In this document: positions 51,241-61,806 of the stretch, piece by piece
Numbering within the stretch: the first letter of the stretch is position 1
How the letters are laid out: every line of letters starts with the position of its first letter
From: Leguminivora glycinivorella
Taxonomy: Eukaryota > Arthropoda > Insecta > Lepidoptera > Tortricidae
Length of the DNA stretch: 64,000 nt
Assembly: GCF_023078275.1 (NCBI RefSeq)
Contig: NC_062974.1
Coordinates: forward strand, 25,952,110 to 26,016,109
Reading direction: 5' to 3'
Made by a program: the position numbers and the translations under genes
Notes under the pieces: generated by a model
Told to the model about the DNA's origin: nothing
Database searches by the model: none
Seen by the model: the letters and a program-made list of their open reading frames with translations, nothing else

Positions 51241-51384
51241 ACACCTTTTTCCTACTTAAGTAAATCAACAAAAACATCTTTATTTATTGATTTATTTCAT
51301 CTTTATTCCACAAAGACTTAATGCTATAATACATTATCTGCCAGTCAATCTTCGGACAAATTTTTCCACAGAAACCTCCTCTCT

Positions 51385-51630
51385 TTTTAACCCCCGACGC
51401 AAAGCGGTGTTATAAGTTTGACGTGTCTGTCTGTCTGTCTGTCTGTCTGTGTGTGTGTGTCTGTCTGTGGCATCGTAGCTCCCGAATGGATGAACCGATT
51501 TAGATTTAGTTTTATTTGTCTGAAAGCTGAGTTAGTCGGGAGTGTTCTTAGCCACGTTTCATGAAAATCGGCGTACTATGTCGCGGTCGGGGGTATTTTC
51601 AAAATTTTAATTTTGTGGTTAGGTTATTTC
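51385..51630 (+). repeat. Fam-C copy
   Basis: AACCCCCGACGCAAAGCGGT, a (CTGT)n run, TCCCGAATGGATGAACCGAT to TTTTAATTTTGTGGTTAGG. The frame at 51561-51758 starts in it. A LINE-like TTTATTCCACAAAGACTTAA lies just before (51302). Confidence 0.75.
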
Positions 51631-51892
51631 CAAAAATCTTTTCATTACCAACAAGTTCTCAATTTCAAGAGTATCATCTATTGCCCTCAACTTGCAATTT
51701 AAGATTTCTTGTATTACCGCACAGCGGCCGGGAAGAAATTTTACGGCGCAGCAATTAACGTCCCGCGGACGTATTGCATGATTTACCGTATCGTGTAATT
51801 TAGTGGCCCAACTGATAATTGTTATGGTTTAACCGCTTTTATGAGGACAGGATTTGGGTTAATTTATGTGCTTTAATTATAATGGAAATGGT

Positions 51893-52090
51893 TTTTAACC
51901 CCCGACGCAAAAAGGACGGGGTGTTATAAGTTTGACGTGTCTGTCTGTCGGTCTGTTTGTCTGTGTGTGTCTGTCTGTGGCATCGTAGGATGAACCGATT
52001 TAGATTTAGTTTTTTTTTGTCTGAAATCTTAGTTAGTCGGGAGTGTTCTTAGCCATGTTTCATGAAAATTGGTCCATGTCGGGTTTCTTT
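51893..52090 (+). repeat. Fam-C copy, 3' truncated
   Basis: TTAACCCCCGACGCAAAAAG to CATGTTTCATGAAAATTGGT, breaking off at GTCGGGTTTC. Confidence 0.7.
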
Positions 52091-52587
52091 TTTAAACAAA
52101 ATGTCCCAAGATTTTCCTACACTTTTCAAACTTACCATACGCCATACGAAGTATGAAAAAATGTTAACGAAATGAGAAAAAAACCTTGGGACACTTTTTT
52201 TCTCCTATTAGGATTAAAAGAGCTCGCGATTCTACGTGGAAACTACATAAAAATTTCCAAATCCAAAAAAAGTGGGGGGACAGCTTTGAAAAACATGGCC
52301 TTTATATTTACGCATTGCGTAAAAATAGCAACTTTGTTATTACAAAGGAAAATAATAATAAATAAGTCCCCCAAACGTGTTTCCATTGTCTCGAGCCTAC
52401 AAAATGTTACATTATACAGACAGGCCAGCAATGTACACTTTCCGGGCAATATGGCTGGTTTAATGAACATGTAGGTTTCGGGAGCAGGTGCCTGAAAAAG
52501 TGTAATTTCAGGCATATTTGCATTTACAGGTTGCGAAGTTTCGAGTGTTTCGGGTATTGGTATGGACTCGTTTTTAGTTGTGATAAA
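52091..52587. other. Unrecognised stretch with a weak foldback
   Basis: AATGTCCCAAGATTTTCCTA and CCTTGGGACACTTTTTTTCT suggest an old inverted repeat (52101 and 52183). Opposing frames at 52172-52474 and 52243-52656 have no motif. Confidence 0.35.
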
Positions 52588-52589
52588 TA

Positions 52590-52936
52590 CAGGGTGGGGC
52601 CTGTAACAAGAGCAAAAAATTAAGCTGTAGGCTGTACTCCTTAAACTGACCAACATTTGTTTAGCGACTTTACAAAATCATGAAGTCTCTAATTTTCTAA
52701 CTTTTCATACAAAATAAATATTAGCTTCAATGGACGCCATTAATGTTGTCATTGACGTTGTCAGTCACAATTTACACTTAACAGAATTCGCAATACATTG
52801 ACTCTTAGAAAAAACTTTCAAGGGTGATAAAAATCAAAATACAAGTTATTTTTAAAAGTCGCTGAACAAATGTTGATCAGTATAAGGAGAATAGCCTACA
52901 GTTTAATTTTTTGCTTTTGTTACAGACCCCACTCTG
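52590..52936. mobile_element. 347-bp mariner-type MITE with long inverted ends and TA duplication
   Basis: The left end CAGGGTGGGGCCTGTAACAA and the reverse complement of the right end, CAGAGTGGGGTCTGTAACAA, match. The inverted similarity continues for about 90 bases (TTAAGCTGTAGGCTGTACTC; CAACATTTGTTTAGCGACTT). TA flanks both sides (52588-52589, 52937-52938). There is no transposase, so it is non-autonomous. Confidence 0.8.
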
Positions 52937-52970
52937 TATAAGTGTTTGTCAGATTTCTTTTTAAGAGGAT

Positions 52971-53294
52971 ACGGTAGCGAAAATGCTAAAATGGAAAGGA
53001 GCCTACCTTTCAACTTGGGAATTTTAGTTAAATTATTAACTAGATTTATCGAAAAAAAATGTCCATTAAGAACGACTTAGTCAAAAGATATTTCAAAAAA
53101 ATCTTTAAAATCGAGGTTCCGCTCTCGACTCTTTCCTCCTTCAAAGCTTAATTTGAGAATCTGAATTTGAACGAAATTTGAGAATCTGAATAACAATGAA
53201 ATATTAAATCTATGTCGGACCGTTTAGCTTTTTTAGTTAATTGTTACCAATCTTGAGTATCACACCTTTTTTTGCGCCACAATGAAAAAGGCCG
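52971..53294 (-). repeat. Fam-L, minus strand, truncated
   Basis: TTAAGAGGATACGGTAGCGA through GAGGTTCCGCTCTCGACTC to AATGAAAAAGGCCG, the 3' two thirds of the family. Confidence 0.7.
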
Positions 53295-53358
53295 TTATTG
53301 AACGATCTCGTGAGTTCAGCGAATTTCACCTATTTCAATATTATTGGAATTAGGCAAT

Positions 53359-53596
53359 CCATATTAATACTATAAATGGGAAAGTGTGTGTGTCTGTTCG
53401 ATTGCCCATCTTTCACGGCAAAACGGAACGACGAATTGACGTGATTTTTTAAGTGGATATATTTGAAGGGATAGAGAGTGACATAGGCTACTTTTAGTCT
53501 CTTTCTAAACCTACACTGTGGGGTGGAAGTTTGTACAAAGTATTCCGCAATTTACGAATTTAAAGCAAGTCAAGCCGCGGGCTAAAGCTAGTTTTT
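53359..53596 (+). mobile_element. Fam-B copy
   Basis: TCCATATTAATACTATAAAT to AAGCCGCGGGCTAAAGCTAG, nearly full length. Confidence 0.7.
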
Positions 53597-54031
53597 TAAA
53601 GTGTTTTAGATGGTTTAAAAAAATAATTTTCGAAAACAACTCTTGCGTTAGATTTAATAGATTAACATCAGTATAAATATCTAGGAATAAGCTCATGAGT
53701 ATGAATATCTAGGCAAAATTCTTAGTTTGATATATAATTATTACTTAAAGAGCTGTGAGTTCAGTAGGTATGAGTATGCAGATGAATATATTCAGCAGTT
53801 GAAAATGAAATCTAGCATGATACCCAACATTTTAATATCATTAGAATTACCAAAAACCTTCGCATAAACCTCCGCTTAAAACAATGAGGAGATTTAATTT
53901 CCTGCCCGTGAAAAATGGGCCAAGTCCGCAAAAACTGAATATTCAATGGATTCGGATACGCGGCCGTATTTTATTTGAAGTCATGCGAGGTTTTTTAATC
54001 TCGAGTTTTTGAACTGTTCTTTGGTTGCATA
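53597..54031. other. Unrecognised stretch
   Basis: ATATCTAGG occurs twice (53678, 53704). No gene is supported. Confidence 0.35.
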
Positions 54032-54362
54032 TTTTTTTTTTTTTTTTTTTTATACTACGTCGGTGGCAAACAAGTATACGGCCCGCCTGATGTAAAGCGG
54101 TCACCGTAACCTATGGACGCCTGCAACTCAAACAGTGTCACATGCGCGTTGCCACCCCATTAGAAACTTGTACATTCCCTTTTGCTGTGTTAAGTACACT
54201 GCAAAAAGGAGTGTACAAGTTCCAAGGAGGGTTCGGGTTGCCGACGACTCAAAGGACAATAAACGGAACAAGTTAGTTCGGTAAGTCCTCCCGTCATCAG
54301 CACACCGCACCCTCGTTGAGCTCTGGCAGCCTTACTCACCGACAGGAACACAACACTATGAA
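54032..54362 (-). repeat. LINE 3' untranslated region with poly(A), minus strand (Fam-D)
   Basis: A run of about 19 T (54032-54050) is the poly(A) of a minus-strand insert. It is followed by TATACTACGTCGGTGGCAAA, CCGCCTGATGTAAAGCGGTC and onward to CTCACCGACAGGAACACAAC. This is the fullest Fam-D copy and shows the family is LINE 3' sequence. The frame at 54128-54310 is within it. Confidence 0.65.
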
Positions 54363-54395
54363 TAATTCGAACTATAAGTCGAATATTAGATACTA

Positions 54396-54917
54396 ACTTT
54401 TGCCCGCGGCTTCGCTCGCGTTAAATTCGAAAATTGCGGAATGCTCCATGCAAACTTCCCCCCCCCATTTTAGGGAAGTAGGGGGTTAGAAAGAGACAAA
54501 AAGTAGCCTATGTCACTGGTCCCTTTCTCACATATACATAAGTCAACATGACAGATAAGGACAAGCGATTTTTTGGCTAATTCAGCTTTTTAAAGCGTTA
54601 ATTAAAAGCGCCATTGGTAGTTAATAAGATATTATTATGTATTAACACTAGAATAAGTCTTTTAATATAATTTAAGATACTAACTTTGAAAATGAGTGCT
54701 TCATTTCGCCGTTAAACGTAAGTTTGGCGAAAAAAACTAGAAACTGTATAACTGTAATCTTTGTTTTCAATAAATAAATAAAAAAAATAAAAAAACTCTC
54801 CACCCTTTTAACTATCCCCACTTAAAAAATCACGTCAATTCGTCGCTCCGTTTTGCCGTGAAAGACGGACAAACAAACAGACACACACACTTTCGCATTT
54901 ATAATATTAGTATGGAC
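54396..54917 (-). mobile_element. Fam-B copy split by an A-tailed insert
   Basis: The left piece (54396-54519) reads CTTTTGCCCGCGGCTTCGCT to TAGCCTATGTCACT. The right piece (54798-54917) resumes CTCCACCC and runs to CATTTATAATATTAGTATGG. The roughly 278-bp insert ends AATAAATAAATAAAAAAAAT, a retro-insert tail. Confidence 0.65.
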
Positions 54918-55322
54918 AGATCGGAATAAAAATCTCTTACAAAAAAAACCTTAATTGAGAACCTCATAACAGTAGCACTGAAGCTTGGATAGTTTCATGC
55001 GCTCTACCTTCCCCTTTATGGGATAAATGCATGATTATATGTATGTAAGAAATAAACAAAATAAATACCGCACAGGAAAGAAAAGACGATCTAGTCCACC
55101 GATGGCTGAGCCGGGAATCGAATCCAAGTTTTTATAGCGGCTCAAAACAAGAAGACTCTAAAAATGAATCTATAAATATTTAATAAAATATTTCTATTTG
55201 TTCCATAATTTAAAAAAAGAATCATCCCTGTTCAAAACATGGAAACCAGTGTTAATTCAGTATTTAAGAGATTTCCATCAAAATTTTATGATGGCCTAAC
55301 GCATCTCTTGCAAATAAGTAGT
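54918..55322. repeat. Fam-I fragment, SINE3 fragment and unrecognised sequence
   Basis: A Fam-I piece (TACCTTCCCCTTTATGGGAT) lies at 54962-55050. A decayed SINE3 piece (TGAGCCGGGAATCGAATCC) lies at 55075-55140. The remainder is unrecognised. Confidence 0.45.
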
Positions 55323-55330
55323 ATAAATAC

Positions 55331-55466
55331 CAGTGGCGGAGCGTCGACACAACTCGATTTCCAACGGGTTCCATAAAATTCTCTAGTATCTGTTAGAAGT
55401 ACATACAAAACAGATGCCAAAAACCCCTCCGGCTTTACCAACGAAAATGTTCACGCCCCGCCACTG
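55331..55466. mobile_element. 136-bp hAT-type MITE with 8-bp target duplication
   Basis: The ends CAGTGGCGGAGCGT and ACGCCCCGCCACTG are inverted with one mismatch. The flanks ATAAATAC (55323-55330) and ATAAGTAC (55467-55474) differ at one base. An eight-base duplication and a CAGTGGCGG-type end are hAT signatures. Confidence 0.75.
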
Positions 55467-55482
55467 ATAAGTACCTATTCTT

Positions 55483-55802
55483 ATATAAAATCTATAAGCC
55501 AGTGTGACTTGCAAGGTGGCAATAACCTCCTGGACTAAGAGCCCAGAGCCACCAGACCTTCCTCATTTTCTCAAGGATAAAACTTTGGGATAATGTAGAG
55601 TTCGTATCGACGTTTAATGTCTGCATATTACAGTTCGGCCCATCGGCCATTTTTTTGCTATAAAATTTTTTTTCGCAAATTATAAATGCAGACATCAATC
55701 GCAATGAAAAAATCAACAGTGATCGACTCTGGCCAACGTGGGACTCGAACCCACATTCTTGGATTGCCGGTCCAATGCGTTACCAATTGCGCCAGCCGAC
55801 CA
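55483..55802 (-). mobile_element. SINE4-type element with tRNA-like head
   Basis: The head (55731-55801 on the minus strand) folds as a tRNA: acceptor GGTCGGC/GTTGGCC (with G-U pairs), T stem GTGGG/CCCAC around TTCGAGT, and anticodon stem TTGGA/TCCAA with loop CCGGCAA (anticodon GGC). C in place of the invariant U before the anticodon argues against a working tRNA. The body TGCAGACATTAAACGTCGAT recurs in the broken copy at 56531-57211. Confidence 0.7.
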
Positions 55803-56192
55803 TCCGTCCATGACTGCGAATTTAACCATTGCGACTGTGATGCACGACTACGTCACCGTGACGTAGTCATGCATCACCAGCGACATCTACATTTCAAGGT
55901 TTACAACCCTAGCCAACCCTGAGGACTTGCATTGGCGCAAGACTAACCTCCCGACCACACCACACATAGTAGTGTTAGGCCGGCTGGAAAGATGGCGTTA
56001 TTAACTCAATGTTAATAATCCATATGTTTTTTAAATATAAACATATGGATTATTAACAAGGTTTTTTTTTTTAAACACTAACTTAATTCTCAAAGCTGAT
56101 TCATTGCCTGACCGTTTCCGCCGGCCGTAACTTTTACCAGACGCATGAAAGTCTCTCTAACTTACTCTAATTTCTCAAGCTACGGCCCGCGC
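55803..56192. other. Mostly unrecognised; two palindromes
   Basis: TGATGCACGACTACGTCA / TGACGTAGTCATGCATCA (55840-55876) is an imperfect hairpin. GTTAATAATCCATATGTTT / its exact reverse complement (56011-56029, 56039-56057) is a perfect one. Confidence 0.5.
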
Positions 56193-56441
56193 AAATAAAT
56201 ATTGGGGACACCTTACACAGATCAACTTAGCCCCAAACTAAGCAAAGCTTGTACTATGGCTGCTAAGCGACGATATACATATTTAAATAGATAAATACAT
56301 ACTTATATACATAGAAAACACCCATGACTCAGGAACAAATATCTGTGCTCATCACACAAATAAATGCCCTTACCGGGATTCGAACCCGGGACCGCGGCTT
56401 AGCAGGCAGGGTCACTACCGACTGAGCCAGACCGGTCGTCA
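56193..56441 (-). mobile_element. SINE2 variant, full length
   Basis: On the minus strand GACGACCGGTCTGGCTCAGT, box B CCGGGTTCGAATCCCGG intact, and a tail half that differs from the main family (GTGTAAGGTGTCCCCAATAT), shared with 59137-59380. These two form a subfamily. Confidence 0.8.
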
Positions 56442-56530
56442 AAATCTAAATGAATTGATGGTTATCAATTCCTAACAGTATTTTCTAACACATACAATTT
56501 AAGGAAAGATAATGTTCTAAAAATAACCTT

Positions 56531-57211
56531 ATAGCAAAAAAATGACCGACGGGCCGGATAAGGTAATATGCAGACATTAAACGTCGATACCAAAGAGGAT
56601 CGTATTATAGAGAGTTACTGTCAAAGTAAAATGTGTAATCACAGTGCATAGACTGCCATGTCTCGACACATGCTTAAAACTTTTGAACCTCAGTTTTGAC
56701 AATTTGGCCCATATTCTTAGCTTGATATGTCCTAAAATGTCAAATATTAATATTAGCGCCATCTAGCTGAGCGTACCCCAAAGGTGTAATGACATCTAGG
56801 CCACAGTACCTTTTTATGTATGGTACTGAGGTACGATTTTTTCTTAGACTTTATATGTCTATACGGAGTTAGCTCTATATATATGTCTTTGTTCGATACT
56901 AACTCAACAAGTCAACATATAGACTTAAGAAACAAATAAGTATTTATTTACAAATAATTAGAGCATATATCAAGATACATTTGTTCAATATTATTTAACT
57001 AACTTAAATACTAACACAGACTTCAATATATAATTCTATAACACATCATCTTAAATTAACATACATATACTTTATGATCAAACACAATTACACAAAAAAA
57101 AACACAACAACAATCAGTCAAAACAAGCCCCCACGAGTCATTCTAGTCAACATTATCCTAAAGTTTCATCCTTGAGTAAATGAGGAAGTTCTGGCGGCCC
57201 TGGGCTCTTAG
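56531..57211 (+). mobile_element. SINE4 body split by about 560 bp
   Basis: The left piece (56531-56590) reads ATAGCAAAAAAATGACCGAC to AAACGTCGATAC. The right piece (57151-57211) is CATTATCCTAAAGTTTCATC to GGCCCTGGGCTCTTAG. The unbroken order is seen at 55483-55802. The insert contains GCGCCATCTAGCTGAGCGTA and long AT-rich sequence. No target duplication is clear. Confidence 0.65.
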
Positions 57212-57670
57212 ACCATCCGTAGCTTAGCTACGCCGTAGCAACGACCGTGCTACGAGCCTCTACGCGCTCGCTACGAAGCCTTACTTATTAGTAATACTTT
57301 ATAACTTTACACATAGAGTTCCATGTAGTGTAACTATAGAACGACGGGGTTCTACGCACGCTATATGAATTCCTTAACTAATTTCATGTGAAGTAAAATA
57401 TATTGTAAGATAGTTAGAAAAAGGTTTAATTTAACCTATAGTATGAAAAGATTTATTTATTTTGAAGTAGCGAAAGTGTGAAACATAATTTATGCGAAGG
57501 TCAACGAACTTTGACTAGACGTATTTATTATACAAATTATTGTGACAAATGGTCGTGTCAAAATGGGTTTTTTACATGTTGTTTTGCGCTTGAGTTAATT
57601 TTAAGGATTTTTTACCTACATTGAAAAAAGATTTCCTTGATATATTTTTGAGTGATACAAAACATATATA
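57212..57670. other. Unrecognised stretch
   Basis: A short CpG-rich start (CTACGCCGTAGCAACGACCG) and then AT-rich sequence. No gene is supported. Confidence 0.35.
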
Positions 57671-57844
57671 ACCGGAATACTTGCAATAAGGTCTAGTTTA
57701 CCCTTCGGGTTGGAAGGTCAGATGGCAGTCGCTTTCGTAAAACTAGTGCTTACGCCAAATGTTGGAATTGTTGTCACAGTGGACCCCAGGCTCCCATGAG
57801 CCGCGGCAATTGCCGGGATAACGCAAGGAGGATGTTGATGATGA
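57671..57844 (+). repeat. SINE1 3' half
   Basis: CCTTCGGGTTGGAAGGTCAG through CCATGAGCCGCGGCAATTGC and GATAACGCAAGGAGGATG. The head is missing. Confidence 0.8.
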
Positions 57845-57977
57845 CAAAACATACATAATTATGTAAAAATACATATATATTGAATGTTAGAATAAGGAAT
57901 GAAAAATGTATTGTTATTATTTTGTAGTTTTTGGGCCGTTTTTGTATTATGTGGATGTCTACCGTCTCAAACTCTCC

Positions 57978-58115
57978 CTCAAATGCTCAAAGGTTAACTG
58001 GAAGAGATCCCTTAAAGGGATAAGTTCGCCTCTATACTGAAACTTTTTATTTTAAATATTATGTGCTGTATTCTTTTCTTCTACAATATAGTGTTTACTT
58101 ACTTACTTACATTTA
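57978..58115 (+). repeat. LINE 3' end
   Basis: AGGTTAACTGGAAGAGATCC and AAGGGATAAGTTCGCC, then a (TTAC)n tail at about 58095-58110, as at 3861-4210. Confidence 0.55.
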
Positions 58116-58174
58116 AGCACATCCTTATTGTGGTCTTGATAAATCTTTCATTTGTCGATTCTGTACATTCGTGC

Positions 58175-58316
58175 AGAATGCAGAAGCGACGCGTCGCTTG
58201 AGGCGCGCGCAGCGTCGCCTGGAGCGCGTCTTAAGTCCTTCCTGATACAAAATGTACTGAGGAGACGTTTTTTAAATTACACTCGGACGGCGCGGCGCTG
58301 GCGTCCGCTCCGCGCC
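58175..58316. repeat. CpG-rich element remnant, interrupted by Fam-L
   Basis: GCGACGCGTCGCTTGAGGCG and GGCGCGGCGCTGGCGTCCGC resemble the CpG-rich Harbinger-type ends. ATGCGTCGCCTGTAGTGTGT follows the Fam-L copy (58846 onward), so Fam-L probably inserted into it. Confidence 0.4.
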
Positions 58317-58841
58317 GTAAGACGATACGGTAGGGGTCAATTCTCCATACAAACGCTCTCGACTATTTCCTCCCTGGTTTTTGAAGATAGAGCAATGATT
58401 TTTTCAACACAGATTGTTATTATTTTTATCTGTGTCGAACCGTTTTAATTTTTTTGATATTCTGCTTTTTAAAGACTTTAGAGGCAATCAAAAATTTCCA
58501 AAAACGGCCTTTTTCATTGTGGCGCAAAAAAAGGTGTGATACTCAACATTGGTAACAATTAACCAACAAAGCTAAACAGTCCGACATAGAGGTAGATTAT
58601 TTCATAGTTATTCAGATTCTCAAATTTCGTTCCGATTGATTAAGTTTTGAAGGAGGAAGGAGTCGAGAGCGGAACCTCGATTTTAAAGATTTCTTTGAAA
58701 TATTTTTTGACTGACTTGTTCTTAATGGACAATTTTTTTTCGATAAATCTAGTTAATAACACTTTTATATTTAACTAAAATTCCCATGTTGAAAGGGGGG
58801 CTCCATTCCATTTTAGCATTTTCGCTACCATATCCTCTTAA
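58317..58841 (+). mobile_element. Fam-L, complete copy
   Basis: TAAGACGATACGGTAGGGGT to GCTACCATATCCTCTTAA. Confidence 0.7.
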
Positions 58842-58874
58842 GACATGCGTCGCCTGTAGTGTGTGCCTGATGTG

Positions 58875-58922
58875 TGTAGGAACGCGCTTCTTTCATATAT
58901 TCGATCTCCAATATCCGAGGTG
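58875..58922 (+). repeat. Fam-M 3' fragment
   Basis: AGGAACGCGCTTCTTTCATA to ATCCGAGGTGTG. Confidence 0.6.
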
Positions 58923-59136
58923 TGATGGCGGTTTGTCCGCTCTCTAGTATATGCTCTGAGGTTTCATAAAAGCCTGGTGTAGTAATAAAGATACAATTTT
59001 AAAAACATTTTGAATCCAGTGACGCAGCGGAGAAAGCGCAGCAGGTCGTAAAGTTAGCTATTCTACTCGGCTGTCTAAATTATGCAGTGTGCACGTCTGC
59101 TGTGTGCCCGCATTCGACTCACATCAACGACCATTT

Positions 59137-59380
59137 ACGACCGGTCTGGCCTAGCGCGTAGTGACCCTGCCTGCTAAGCCGCGGTCCCTGGTTCGAATCC
59201 CGGTAAGAGCATTTATTTGTGTGATAAACACAGATATTTGTTCCTGAGTAATGGATATGTTCTATGTATATAAGTATGTACATCTATATAAGTAAGTATA
59301 TCGTCGCTTAGCACCCATAGTACAAGTTTTGCTTAGTTTGGGGCTAGGTTGATCTGTGTAAGGTGTCCCCCAATATTTAT
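59137..59380 (+). mobile_element. SINE2 variant copy
   Basis: ACGACCGGTCTGGCCTAGCG, box B GGTTCGAATCCC, body to GTGTAAGGTGTCCCCCAATA, then an (ATT)n tail. Same subfamily as 56193-56441. Confidence 0.8.
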
Positions 59381-59834
59381 TATTTATTATTAATATTAAT
59401 TTTAAAAACTTTTGATTCGATATTTTACGAATAATGGCAAAATAAAGCAAGTTAGATATTATACTCGGCTGGCTAAATTACGCAGTGTGCACATCTGCTG
59501 TGTGGCCGCATTCGACTCACATCAATTGCCATAGAAGCATCATTTCACTTTTCCTTGGATCTTTTACTTATGACACACTGGGCTGTTATACATGTTATAT
59601 AACAAGCAGTGTTGGAACAAAATAAAGCATGTTAGACATCGATGTAGGGAACAAATCAAATTATTTTATTAAATATTTTTGATTTAGAGTACAGGCCTAA
59701 TGCTCAGCAGTGGACGATTAACGGCTGAAATGATGATGATGATGAGATATTGTACTCAGCTAGCTAAATTATGCAGTGTCAGGGGCGGCTCACTCCGCGA
59801 TTCTATCTTTATATTCTCTCGTAAGCAAACGGCC
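59381..59834. repeat. Mixed LINE tail and unrecognised sequence
   Basis: GGCTAAATTACGCAGTGTGC (59471) duplicates GTCTAAATTATGCAGTGTGC (59074), and again near 59763. CCTAATGCTCAGCAGTGGAC with (ATG)n (59694-59746) is a LINE-type ending. CAGGGGCGGCTCACT (59780) is a hAT-type end that also occurs at 23277. Confidence 0.45.
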
Positions 59835-60158
59835 AGACCGAATGGCATTTCTGAAACGCCAACGAAACGCCGCAGAAATGTAGTCTGGCTCTGTCGCGCT
59901 ATTACGCAAGAGCGAGAGAGATAGATAGCTACGAAAGAGATTTATATCGTGAGGGTTTCGTGAGCGTTGGTGTATTCGCGACATTGGCTAGGTTGCCCAG
60001 CGTGCGTAGCCGAATGCACAAACGCTCACGTAACGAAACTTTCGTAGATATCTATCTCTATCGCTCTTGCGTATTCGCGCGACAGAGCCAGACTACCTAC
60101 CGCGGCGTTTCGTTTTCGTTTCGCGTCGCAGAAATGCCATTCGGCTACGGGGCCCGGG
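59835..60158. repeat. Two Fam-J copies in opposite orientation
   Basis: The first (59835-59985) runs CCGAATGGCATTTCTG to GTGAGCGTTGGTGTATTCG. The second (60003-60158) is reversed, GCGTAGCCGAATGCACAAAC to ATGCCATTCGGCTACGGGGC. Facing frames (59700-60166) are artefacts. Confidence 0.65.
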
Positions 60159-60327
60159 AACATTAATCATTCCCTTATCGACGAATACGTAATGGGGTAC
60201 AGAACCAATAACAATACCAAACTAACACAGTCACATTGTAAAAATAACAGTGAAATAAACATAACTGTCTCCATATTAAATATGTGAAGTCAGGTCATTC
60301 AGATAAAATTCTTGAAGATTAAATTAA

Positions 60328-60690
60328 TTTTCCCCTCACTAGCTCGGAAACACGTGTTTTATCCTTTAATTCCAGCGGGTAAAAACGCATTTTATCCACT
60401 AGCGGGTAAAGTAATTTGACCTTGAATATAGTCAAATTAACTGCTTTAAAATTGATCACAGTAGGTGAATCTAATAATAAAGATGAATAGGTCTACTGGA
60501 AGCTGTGATAAACGCATTTTTTGCGTTGTAGTTTCCTCGCTACAGTGAGGGGAAAAGTTCAGGATTCTATTCTCGAACCACTCGCTTCGCTCGTGGTTCA
60601 ACTATAGACTCCTTTCACTTGCTCGTTTTTCAATTCCACATGCGTTAAAATACAACTTTTCCCCTTGTATAACAAATAACTATAGTAATT
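60328..60690 (-). mobile_element. Fam-K copy
   Basis: TTTTCCCCTCACTAGCTCGG, ACCACTCGCTTCGCTCGTGG, to CCCCTTGTATAACAAATAAC: the reverse of 4291-4810. Confidence 0.65.
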
Positions 60691-61004
60691 TGTTACTAAA
60701 ATAACTGTCACCGATTAAGTATGCGATGGCACGATAGTACTCATTATTATAATGTGGCGACAGGTACATGAACATTGTAACTTTAAAGACTACCTTACTA
60801 CCTACGTTTACCTATCTATATTTATCTACTGGTCTGCCAGAAGATATGAACAATTTTAGAAATCAAATACATACCGAGGGCTTCGTCTGTTATTCATCAT
60901 TATAGTTCAAACAGTTTTCAAGAGCCATCCAAATATAATCAACAAATAATGCTCGTTTGATAGTAGGATTAAGTCGAGTGGCCAGTAATTTAGCAACTAT
61001 ACCA
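60691..61004. other. Unrecognised stretch
   Basis: Nothing recognised. Confidence 0.35.
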
Positions 61005-61320
61005 GTGTGCGTAGCCGTATGCACAAACGGTCACGAAACGCTCACGATAATATCTCTTTCGTAGCTATCTATCTCTATCGCTCTTGTATATTAGCGCGAT
61101 AGAGCCAGACTACATTTCTGCAGCGTTTCGATTACCTTTCGTTTCGAAAAATTCCATTCGGCTACGGGGCCAGTCCAGCCGGCGTAGCCGAATGGCAATC
61201 GTCCACGTCAGACGTCGACAGAAATGCAGTCTAGCTCTGTCGCGCCAATACGCAAGAGCGATAGAGATAGATAGCTACGAAAAAGATATATTATTATCGT
61301 GAGTTGGTGCATTCGCACAC
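61005..61320. repeat. Two Fam-J copies in opposite orientation
   Basis: The first (61005-61166) runs GCGTAGCCGTATGCACAAAC to CCATTCGGCTACGGGGCC. The second (61181-61320) is reversed, CGTAGCCGAATGGCAATC to GTGAGTTGGTGCATTCG. It is the mirror of the order at 59835-60158 only in spacing; here too the paired copies abut. Confidence 0.6.
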
Positions 61321-61472
61321 AGACATGTTTATAAGCGTAATTAATCCGCTCCCCACTTAAATCCTAATTAGGTTTGTACAGACACTCGCCAGCGAAAATT
61401 GGTCGGATGAAATTATTGTTTCGTGGAAACTGGCAACAGTTTGCATTATAATCTGCAAATATCATCAAACTC

Positions 61473-61667
61473 GGGGCAAATGTAACTGGTCCTTTTTTCC
61501 ATGTTTTACACTGTTTGCATTATTAAATAGAGTGTCCACCGGTTGTATATTATGGTAGGCGTGTTCAGTGGATAAATGTAGAACTCAACATCATAGTGTA
61601 ATAATGGAAAAAATGGATTAGTTACAATTGCCCCCCAGTCGAGATTTGCCCCTATGTACCTTATGCC
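61473..61667 (-). mobile_element. Fam-N copy without the Fam-M insert
   Basis: GGGGCAAATGTAACTGG to CCCAGTCGAGATTTGCCCC and TATGTACCTTA. It contains the intact GTAGAACTCAACATCATAGT, the empty version of the site filled at 11230-11479. Confidence 0.75.
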
Positions 61668-61806
61668 TAATATAGAAATTGTATCTATTTACACATAACT
61701 AAAGTGTCTACATTTTTCTATTAATCTTCTAGTGTGAACAAGGCCCAAGGGTACTAAGCTAAAATGCTTAGTGTACAAAAGCAGTGAAATTTAATAGACT
61801 ATATAA

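Noticed and set aside
55731..55801. A tRNA-Ala (GGC) gene
   Set aside because: The fold is tRNA-like, but there is C instead of U before the anticodon and several G-U pairs in the acceptor stem. It is joined to a body found elsewhere without the head, so it is a SINE.
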